A DNA stretch of 48,169 nucleotides, taken from Promethearchaeota archaeon. Lineage in GTDB: Archaea; Asgardarchaeota; Lokiarchaeia; Sigyniarchaeales; SOKP01. The notes under the pieces are model-generated. The model was not told the DNA's origin. It did not search any database and saw only the letters and a program-made list of their open reading frames with translations. The stretch is taken from positions 3,901-52,069 of the forward strand of contig JAHPYZ010000028.1 in assembly GCA_019058425.1 (NCBI GenBank). The letters run 5' to 3'. A program made the position numbers and the translations under genes. Shown one piece after another: positions 41,961 to 48,169 of this stretch (position 1 is its first letter; each line of letters starts with the position of its first letter).

Positions 41961-43298
41961 ATGACAGAAGTATATATTGAAGATACAAATCAAGGAATTA
42001 AATCTGCTGTATACAATATCTTTAAACAACTTGAGAAAAATAATCTCCCTATTCTTAAAAAATCAAACAAAATCTATATAAAAGTTAATGGCATAGATTT
42101 CAAAAAACACACTTATACATCACCAGAAGTTTTAGAAGCCGTAATTATTTATTTAAAGAAGAAAGGTGCTGAAGTTTATGTAATGGAAAATTCCACACAG
42201 GGTAATTTTACTCGATTTGTGTTTGCCATTACGGGTTATAAAGATGTGTGTGATAAAAATGGAGCAGAAATTATCTATTTAGACGAAGAAGATACTCAAA
42301 CCTTTGAATTTAAAGGTAAATCTTCAGTAGAAGAAGATCCTAACGGTTATAATTTAATGACTTTCAGATTACCAATGACAGTAGTAAACTTAATCGAAAA
42401 CAGGGATTCTTTAACATATATTAATATTCCAAAACTGAAAACTCACTCCATGACGGGAATTACATTGGGCATTAAAAATCAATGGGGTTTTCCTCAACAT
42501 GCAGATCGCGGAAAAGATCATAATTATAATCTGCATTCAAAATTAGTAGATATGTATAAATTGATAAAACCAGATATCACTCTTATCGATGGTACTAAAG
42601 GGACCATTCATGGACATTATCCTCCTACAGCTTGGGAAGACAAACTAGTAATTCCATTTAATATTATAATTGGGGGCAGGGATACACTAGCGGTTGATGT
42701 TGTAGGGGCAAGAATTTTTGGCTTATCAATTGATGACATTCCCCATTTAAAATTAGCATCTGAACGAGGATTAGGAGAAGGTGATTTATCTAATATTAAC
42801 GTTGTTGGTAAGGATTTGGAAGATTATCAAGAAAAATATGACTGGAATTTACTCCAAAAATTTCCCGAAAATGTGAAAATTGTGAAGGGAAAAGAATTAC
42901 TATGCCAAGAGGGATGTCAGGATAACCCATTAATCTTTTTACAAAGTTTGGCTTTTGATTATTCAGATAAATTTAAAGGAGGGTGGTTTATAGTAATGGG
43001 AAAAGGTCATGATGATGATTTAATTCAACAATTGAAATCAGAAGGATACACTAAAGGGCTGGTAGCAGGTTACTGTGCAATAAACGAAGTGGGAAAAAAT
43101 CTTAGAAAAGAATTTGGAAGGAAAAATGTTTTCTTTTCAGGAGACTGTAATAATTTATCTGAAACAATTAAAGCAGAACTAAAATTAGCAGGGATGAATG
43201 CTTTTGACATATCTCCCTTAACATATGAAGAAACCATGAAAATACTTCAAGAAGCTCAAAAAAAGGGAACTAAAGCCCTAATTGCTGTGGTATTCTAA
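41961..43298 (+). CDS. DUF362 family protein
   Basis: 445 residues. The DUF362 core reads YIKVNGIDFKKHTYTSPEVL, the conserved YINIPKLKTHSMTGITLGIK, and GTKGTIHGHYPPTAW, with a Cys-containing end (LLCQEGCQDNP) and a Rossmann-like tail. The usual two 4Fe-4S ferredoxin domain is absent. Family members are thought to be redox proteins, and their job is unknown. It is divergent from the PadR gene, with the operator-like repeat in the shared space. Confidence 0.8.
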   Translation: MTEVYIEDTNQGIKSAVYNIFKQLEKNNLPILKKSNKIYIKVNGIDFKKHTYTSPEVLEAVIIYLKKKGAEVYVMENSTQGNFTRFVFAITGYKDVCDKNGAEIIYLDEEDTQTFEFKGKSSVEEDPNGYNLMTFRLPMTVVNLIENRDSLTYINIPKLKTHSMTGITLGIKNQWGFPQHADRGKDHNYNLHSKLVDMYKLIKPDITLIDGTKGTIHGHYPPTAWEDKLVIPFNIIIGGRDTLAVDVVGARIFGLSIDDIPHLKLASERGLGEGDLSNINVVGKDLEDYQEKYDWNLLQKFPENVKIVKGKELLCQEGCQDNPLIFLQSLAFDYSDKFKGGWFIVMGKGHDDDLIQQLKSEGYTKGLVAGYCAINEVGKNLRKEFGRKNVFFSGDCNNLSETIKAELKLAGMNAFDISPLTYEETMKILQEAQKKGTKALIAVVF

Positions 43299-43365
43299 AA
43301 AAATTACTTTTTCGTCAAGTTTGTCTAAAAAAAATTCTTATTGAAATATTTAAGGATAGTCTATT

Positions 43366-43542
43366 ATGAGTGAACAAAATATAAAAGAAAGACCAGAAGA
43401 ATTAATCCAAGCAAAGCACCTTATTGATGAGGGTAAGAATGATGATACTTTTCAGGTAATGAATAATTTCGAGAAAACAGGTAAACACTCTCCTCATGAG
43501 ATTGTATTATGTCATCTCCTCAAATGCAAACTTTTATTATAA
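43366..43542 (+). pseudogene. Truncated N-terminus of an Asgard helical-repeat-type protein
   Basis: 58 residues: MSEQNIKERPEELIQAKHLI, then DEGKNDDTFQVMNNFEKTGK and EIVLCHLLKCKLLL. The pattern 'PEEL.qA..LI.eGk...' with a C-terminal 'LLKCkLL' looks like the first two helices of large TPR-like proteins that are numerous in Lokiarchaea, from memory and not tested. The frame stops after LLL and the downstream text is not continued. It is likely a broken copy. Confidence 0.4.
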
Positions 43543-43679
43543 AAGAAGCTGGTAGAAGATTAAAAAAAAAAGTACTAAAGCGTTAATAACCACAGCATTC
43601 TATTTTTTTGTTGTTCGTTTTTAAAAATAATAATAAAATAAAATAAATTTTTAAAAGGATATTTAACAAATACATTATT

Positions 43680-44429
43680 GTGGATTTAAGTTCCTTATAT
43701 TCTGAGGTAAAGCAACTCTTATCAATTACTGATGAGAAATTTGATTTGGAACATAATATTAATCATTATTATAACTCGGAGCCAGATGAGAATAAACTCG
43801 AAATTATTGGCGATATATTGAGTTTTATAAATAAATTTTCGATGTTTAATGATATTGAACCTTTCAAGAAATCATTATATAATTGTATTAATAAAACACT
43901 TGAAATTAAACCCGATTCTATCTTTGATTTTGAGGACTTATTAGTAAAAAACTCTATAATGCATTTTATCCAGGAGTATATTAATTATTCTAAATTGAAC
44001 CAAAAAGATCAAGTTTTAGAGTTTTTAGTCGATTCGCTTGAAAAATTAAAAGTACAACCTTTAATAACGAATCTTGGATTATTAATCAAACCAATGTATC
44101 AGGATCAGTCGTATCTCAATAATCTACAACAGTTAAAAGAAGTTGAAGTTGCCTATAACATGGCTAATGGTACAGACATCCAAATTAAAAATGAAATTGA
44201 TGCTTGGTTAAGGAGTCAAGAGATTAGTTTAGATAACCAAGATGATTTATATGAAATTTACAAACAAGAATTCAAAAATATAATTACTAAACATAATTTA
44301 TCTCCAGACTCCGATAAATCAAAGAAATTACAAGTTGAAGGAATGGAAATGCTTACTATGAAATTAACAATGCTAAGTCTCATGGAACACATTCCTGACG
44401 ATTCTTTTGAGCCCATTCCTATAAAATAA
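43680..44429 (+). CDS. Unknown acidic helical protein
   Basis: 249 residues from a GTG. Entirely helical by composition (LYSEVKQLLSITDEKFDLEH, IHFIQEYINYSKLNQKD-like pairs, NNLQQLKEVEVAYNMANG), no signal, no membrane segment, one Cys. There is no recognisable motif. It is 98 bases upstream of the repeat protein on the same strand and may be co-transcribed. Confidence 0.6.
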   Translation: MDLSSLYSEVKQLLSITDEKFDLEHNINHYYNSEPDENKLEIIGDILSFINKFSMFNDIEPFKKSLYNCINKTLEIKPDSIFDFEDLLVKNSIMHFIQEYINYSKLNQKDQVLEFLVDSLEKLKVQPLITNLGLLIKPMYQDQSYLNNLQQLKEVEVAYNMANGTDIQIKNEIDAWLRSQEISLDNQDDLYEIYKQEFKNIITKHNLSPDSDKSKKLQVEGMEMLTMKLTMLSLMEHIPDDSFEPIPIK

Positions 44430-44527
44430 ATGAATAAAAGTTCATTTATTTCTTTTAAAAAATAATCTACTTCCTTCAGTTTAAAATATTTTTATAGAAT
44501 AAACATAAAAATTATTAAATAGGAATT

Positions 44528-45940
44528 TTGATATTATATTTAAAAAATCTCAATAATTTTTCAAAAGTGAGTAGATTGGGTGAAAATGAAAAACCTTTAA
44601 CTAGTGAAGAAATAGAACAACAAAAAAAACTAGTTGATGACCTCTATAAGAAAGAAAAAGAAGAAAGAGATGCTTATTTAAAAAGTACTGAAGAAGAAAG
44701 AAAAAGAGCATTTGAAGAGGGAAAAGAATTAATTTCAAATTTGATAGAAGAGAAAGCATTTAGAATTGATCTTCAGAAAGAAACTACTGCTCAATTAAAA
44801 GAATTACATCCTGATTTGGAAGGTACAGCAGAAAAAATTGAAAAATCTGTAGGAGAGAAAGCCTTTCGAATAGAAAAGCAAAGAGAGCGAGATGGACAAC
44901 GTATGGAATTACATCCAGACATAGACGCTACTGCTGAAAAAATAGAAAAAGCTATTGAAGAGAAAGCTTTCCATATCGTTAAAAGAAAGGAATTAGATGA
45001 ACAGCGTATTGGTCTTCATCCTGATTTAGGAAATACAAGTGAGAAAATTGAAAAAGCTATTGGAGAAAAAGCATTTTTGATAGAAAAACGGAGAGAACAA
45101 GATGAAAAGCGTATGGAGATCCATCCTGATTTAGAAAGTACTAGTGAAAAGATTGAAAAGTCTATAGGAGAGAAAGCGTTCATGATAGAAAAACGGAAAG
45201 AACAAGATGAAAAGCGAATGGAGATCCATCCTGATTTAGAGGGAACTAGTGAGAAGATTGAAAAAACTATTGGAGAAAAAGCATTTCGGGTCGAAAAACA
45301 ACGTGAACTTGATGAAAAACGCATGAAGATCCATCCTGATTTGGAGAGCACTAGTGAGAAAATAGAAAAATCTGTAGGAGAGAAAGCCTTCCTGATAGAA
45401 AAACGCAGAGAACAAGATGAAAAACGTAGAGAGATCCATCCGGACTTAGAGACACCAGCCGAAGCTATAAATAAATCTATTGGAGAGAAAGCCTTTCTGA
45501 TAGAAAAACGCAGAGAACAAGATGAAAAACGTATGGAGATCCATCCGGATTTAGAGGCACCAGCTGAAGCGATAAATAAGTCAATTGGAGAGAAAGCATT
45601 CATGATAGAAAAGCAGAGAGAACAAGATGAAAAACGCATGGAGATCCATCCGGACTTAAAGGCACCAGCCGAAGCTATAAGTAGATCTATTGGAGAAAAA
45701 GCTTTCCTAATAGAAAAACGGAAAGAACAGGATGAAAAGCGCATGGAGATCCATCCCGACTTAGAGAAACCTAGCCAAAAGATCTTAGATACTATAGAAA
45801 AACAAGCAGAAGAAATACAAGAACAAAAAGAACTTGATGCTCATCGAATAGATATTAAAACTGAAGCAAAAAAAATTGTAAAAAAATTTGATTCTGAGGT
45901 AGAAAAAATCAAAAAGGATGATAGTGAAGAAACTGAGTAA
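44528..45940 (+). CDS. Protein with ten tandem 35-residue charged repeats
   Basis: 470 residues. The start is a TTG at 44528 with a weak TAGGA before it; a GTG at 44567 is a plausible alternative. After an acidic coiled region, residues 75-424 hold ten repeats, each EKAFxIEKxREQDEKRMEIH followed by PDLExTxEKIEKSIG. Each repeat ends with a conserved HPDL motif and starts with a conserved EKAF. The tail is acidic and Lys-rich (KKDDSEETE). No signal or membrane segment is seen, so a cytoplasmic rod-like or filament-like protein is likely. The repeats may each form a helix broken at HPDL. No known family recognised. Confidence 0.7.
   Translation: MILYLKNLNNFSKVSRLGENEKPLTSEEIEQQKKLVDDLYKKEKEERDAYLKSTEEERKRAFEEGKELISNLIEEKAFRIDLQKETTAQLKELHPDLEGTAEKIEKSVGEKAFRIEKQRERDGQRMELHPDIDATAEKIEKAIEEKAFHIVKRKELDEQRIGLHPDLGNTSEKIEKAIGEKAFLIEKRREQDEKRMEIHPDLESTSEKIEKSIGEKAFMIEKRKEQDEKRMEIHPDLEGTSEKIEKTIGEKAFRVEKQRELDEKRMKIHPDLESTSEKIEKSVGEKAFLIEKRREQDEKRREIHPDLETPAEAINKSIGEKAFLIEKRREQDEKRMEIHPDLEAPAEAINKSIGEKAFMIEKQREQDEKRMEIHPDLKAPAEAISRSIGEKAFLIEKRKEQDEKRMEIHPDLEKPSQKILDTIEKQAEEIQEQKELDAHRIDIKTEAKKIVKKFDSEVEKIKKDDSEETE
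44750..45799 (+). repeat. Ten-copy 105-base tandem repeat within the coding sequence
   Basis: A 105-base period runs through the gene, matching the 35-residue protein repeat. Units seven to ten are the most alike at DNA level, for example around GAGATCCATCCGGA, which suggests recent copying. Earlier units have diverged more. Confidence 0.85.
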
Positions 45941-45945
45941 AAAAA

Positions 45946-46443
45946 CTAAATATGAATATTGAATTTGAAAAGAGAGTTTAAATTCATACTTTTTAATCTT
46001 TTTTTATAATCTCTAATTGATGGACTTATTGCTCCATTAAAATTATTGATGAAATTTTTGAATCTTATATAAAAATCCTCCATAACTTCTCGCAGAATCC
46101 CTCTTTCAATTTGTAAGTTGGTTTTTTTTGTAATAGCTATTGCTAATAAACGTCCTTCTCTTTCATATAAGATTCTCGTCCCTTTAAAATTAATTTCTTG
46201 AAGTTCCTCATTTTCTCCTGTTTTCACCTCATTAATAAATAGATTAATTGCATTTAAAAAGCTACTAATAAGGTCCTCCTTTAAAAAACTTAGACTATTT
46301 GTATACCTGTTGCTGACAAGCAAGGCACCTGTTTCATAATCTATAAAATAAATTGCATGAAACCTACAATCTTGAGAATCATACTTATCCAGTTGAAATC
46401 CAAAATTATTTCCAATTTTTCTAAAATTGTTTTGATAATCCAT
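45946..46443 (-). CDS. Longin-like domain protein
   Basis: 165 residues. A strand FHAIYFIDYETGALLVSNRY leads to a helix EDLISSFLNAINLFINEV, strands INFKGTRILYEREGRLLAIA, and long helices at the end (IRFKNFINNFNGAISPS). This is the strand-strand-helix-strand layout of longin/roadblock-like regulators in Asgard archaea. It resembles the first half of the protein at 2001-2753. A GTPase regulator role is likely but not proven. It converges with the repeat protein gene. Confidence 0.6.
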   Translation of the reverse strand: MDYQNNFRKIGNNFGFQLDKYDSQDCRFHAIYFIDYETGALLVSNRYTNSLSFLKEDLISSFLNAINLFINEVKTGENEELQEINFKGTRILYEREGRLLAIAITKKTNLQIERGILREVMEDFYIRFKNFINNFNGAISPSIRDYKKRLKSMNLNSLFKFNIHI

Positions 46444-46697
46444 AATTAGTATAGATAGGAAAAAATAGAGATCTTGTTTAATAATAATTGGATTTTAGTA
46501 TAAAAGATAAATAATATCTTAGTAATACCCCCATCTTAAATCTAGAAAATTAAAATGTGGAAATATAAGTTGAAATTTTACGAATTATAAAAACTATTAA
46601 ATATAACTATATTAACAAATAAAAAAATAAAAATAAAAAGAAAAAAACTTTATATATCCTTACTCAAATATAACTTTTAATTACCTTTAGGTTTTTG

Positions 46698-47165
46698 ATG
46701 ATAATGGAAACAGATAATAGTACCTATAAAAATAAAATTTCTATAGGATTAATTATAAATGATAATGAATTAAATACAAATCCTATTTTTCCTTCTGAAA
46801 TTAAAGAAGAAATACTAGATTCACCCTATTATTTATTAATTTTCATTTCACGGGAAGATGTCGTTAAAATAAGCTGTTTTCCCACAAAAAATAAAAATAT
46901 TAAGAAGATTCTTGTAAAACTAAAAGAATTTTCACCAGATCTTGTGAAAGGAATATCTAATGTCTTGAATGAACTGAATTTAAGCAAGGAAATCTTACAC
47001 ACAACAGGATTATGTTATGAAATGGAAAAATGTTTTTACGAAACTTATTTAATTGGAGATATGGTAGACTCTGGAGAATTGACTATTGATATGATAAAAG
47101 ATAAATTCATGTCTGTGGCAAACGTAATAAATGTTGCTATTGAAGATATCCCTATGCTAAATTAA
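46698..47165 (+). CDS. Unknown small alpha/beta protein
   Basis: 155 residues from the ATG at 46698; another ATG is two codons later. KISIGLIINDNELN, YYLLIFISREDVVKISCFPT and VKLKEFSPDLVKGISNVLN suggest a strand-helix alternation, with a Cys pair (CYEMEKC) near the middle. The fold could be ACT-like, but that is only a guess. Confidence 0.5.
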   Translation: MIMETDNSTYKNKISIGLIINDNELNTNPIFPSEIKEEILDSPYYLLIFISREDVVKISCFPTKNKNIKKILVKLKEFSPDLVKGISNVLNELNLSKEILHTTGLCYEMEKCFYETYLIGDMVDSGELTIDMIKDKFMSVANVINVAIEDIPMLN

Positions 47166-47248
47166 ATTGAAAACTCTTAATATTTAGCTTTATTTTTATT
47201 ATCCAACCAGTAATAAATATAATTAAACTAACTCTTATTCGTGATTTA

Positions 47249-47455
47249 ATGAGTGATAAAAAAATTCCACCTCCACCAGCACTCCCTCCCTCTTTTGAAA
47301 TAAAGGATAATTTTTGCCTTTTTCATAAGGGTGTGATTAAAGGTGAAATATACTCATGTCCTACGTGTAAAACAAAGTATTGTTTGGAATGTGCTAAAAA
47401 AGCAAGACTCGAAGCAAGATTATGTATTAAATGTAAACAACTTGTTATTCCTTAA
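47249..47455 (+). CDS. RING/B-box-like zinc-binding mini protein
   Basis: 68 residues. A Pro-rich start (PPPPALPPSFE) precedes CLFHKGVIKGEIYSCPTCKT and KYCLECAKKARLEARLCIKC. The spacing C-x2-H-x10-C-x2-C-x4-C-x2-C-x11-C-x2-C fits a cross-brace zinc domain such as RING, FYVE or B-box. Small zinc proteins of this kind occur in Asgard genomes, some with a proposed ubiquitin link; no ubiquitin genes are near here. Confidence 0.65.
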   Translation: MSDKKIPPPPALPPSFEIKDNFCLFHKGVIKGEIYSCPTCKTKYCLECAKKARLEARLCIKCKQLVIP

Positions 47456-47501
47456 TTTACGGTAACTAATTGAATGAGATTTATTGCTCTTTCTCGTCCC
47501 A

Positions 47502-47894
47502 TCACACTTGTTTTATTGATGATAAAGATCTCCACGCTTTCCAGAAGATTAACCAGAGAATTATAAATATGAATGAAGATGTCGCAAATGTGTACCATCC
47601 GATAAATAAATCTCCATAAGGTGGACTTAAAAATGAGAAAGGAATACCGGCAATCGCAAATCCAATTAAATATCCATATCCCCAGAACCGATTCTTTAAA
47701 GCAATAACTACTGTAGGTATTATTGTTGTAAAAATTATAGTTAAATAAGACCAAATCTGCATAGAATCCAAAATTAATAACATATTTAACCATGATGCAA
47801 TAAAACCAATAATTATGAAAATTATTGTTCCAATATCAATTTTAAACTCTGGTTCTGGTCTGCCTACTGTTTGATCTTTACTGGTGTTTGACAT
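47502..47894 (-). CDS. Four-helix membrane protein
   Basis: 130 residues. A soluble N-terminus (MSNTSKDQTVGRPEPEFKID) precedes four hydrophobic segments (IIFIIIGFIASWLNMLLI; YLTIIFTTIIPTVVIAL; YLIGFAIAGIPFSFL; FIFIILWLIFWKAW). No family recognised. The other frame in this stretch gives only an overlapping shadow ORF. Confidence 0.6.
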   Translation of the reverse strand: MSNTSKDQTVGRPEPEFKIDIGTIIFIIIGFIASWLNMLLILDSMQIWSYLTIIFTTIIPTVVIALKNRFWGYGYLIGFAIAGIPFSFLSPPYGDLFIGWYTFATSSFIFIILWLIFWKAWRSLSSIKQV

Positions 47895-48153
47895 AGTTTA
47901 ACCAATTATCCAATATTCTATAATTAAAAAATGATCTCTAACTTTTTTTTTATATTAAATCAAAAAATTTGGACACAAAAACCTACAATTACTAACAATT
48001 TGATTTATAAATTCCTAATGATATATAAAACTTAAGATAAAAATTGAAATTTATCAGAATTGAAAACCATTAAAATTTAGACTTATAAATTCTATAAAAA
48101 AAAACAAACCTAAAATGACTCCTGCCTACACCCTGGATTTTTGTCTTTTGGTA

Positions 48154-48169
48154 GTGTAAATTCTTACAC
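48154..48169. repeat. Short inverted repeat at the window edge
   Basis: GTGTAA, four bases, TTACAC, ending exactly at the last base. It could be part of a terminator, a mobile-element end or chance; the rest lies outside the window. Confidence 0.25.

Noticed and set aside
45016..45744. A 242-codon open frame on the minus strand opposite the repeat protein
   Set aside because: It is the mirror of the 105-base tandem repeat; any frame without stops in one unit stays open through all units. The plus-strand reading has the charge pattern and a sensible context.
44750..45799. Regular repeats that could suggest a CRISPR array
   Set aside because: The period is 105 bases with no unique spacers, and the frame is open throughout, so it is a coding repeat.

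Overview
The window reads as chromosomal DNA of an Asgard archaeon (Promethearchaeota), most likely Lokiarchaeia-like. The evidence is a strongly AT-rich sequence, archaeal information-processing genes (aIF2-gamma, aIF1A, Spt5, TFS, a GAN/RecJ-like DHH nuclease), a eukaryote-type eL22 ribosomal protein, two Ras/Rab-like small GTPases, two longin/roadblock-like proteins and several treble-clef zinc proteins. Bacterial-type genes (UvrC, acyl-CoA dehydrogenase, PadR, ABC exporters) are mixed in. Phylum assignment is inference from gene content, since no 16S or 23S rRNA is present.

Layout. 1-4.6 kb: 5' end of a penicillin-acylase-like hydrolase, acyl-CoA dehydrogenase, a longin/roadblock protein, Spt5, aIF1A and a cupin. 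4.8-11 kb: an Fe-type alcohol dehydrogenase, two paralogous GTPases (the second coupled to a PIN protein) flanking an island of broken genes and four micro-ORFs, then a cupin, a VOC protein and a membrane protein. 11.17-11.36 kb: a 5S rRNA that appears enlarged. 11.5-18.2 kb: surface and membrane proteins, including a gingipain-like protease, around an aIF2-gamma gene that carries an N-terminal HhH domain. 18.5-24.6 kb: DHH nuclease, DUF167, a TFS gene whose last zinc-ribbon half is cut off by a palindrome with stops, a CitG-like protein, eL22, then form III RuBisCO facing ribose-1,5-bisphosphate isomerase. The last two form two of the three steps of archaeal AMP salvage to 3-phosphoglycerate. 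24.8-33.6 kb: membrane protein, UvrC, MFS transporter, a phosphohexomutase/ROK-kinase pair, radical SAM and alpha/beta hydrolase. 33.6-41.9 kb: a PadR-controlled ABC export locus with an operator-like inverted repeat. 42-48 kb: DUF362 protein, a truncated Asgard-type ORF, an unknown helical protein, a protein of ten tandem 35-residue repeats, a longin-like protein, a RING-like mini protein and a membrane protein.

The most unusual items are the interrupted TFS gene, the enlarged 5S rRNA, the HhH-aIF2-gamma fusion, the roughly 230-residue insert inside an ABC ATPase domain, the 35-residue repeat protein, and the micro-ORF island. No tRNA, CRISPR array, insertion sequence or integrase was seen. 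All functional names are from reading motifs by eye; no database search was possible.
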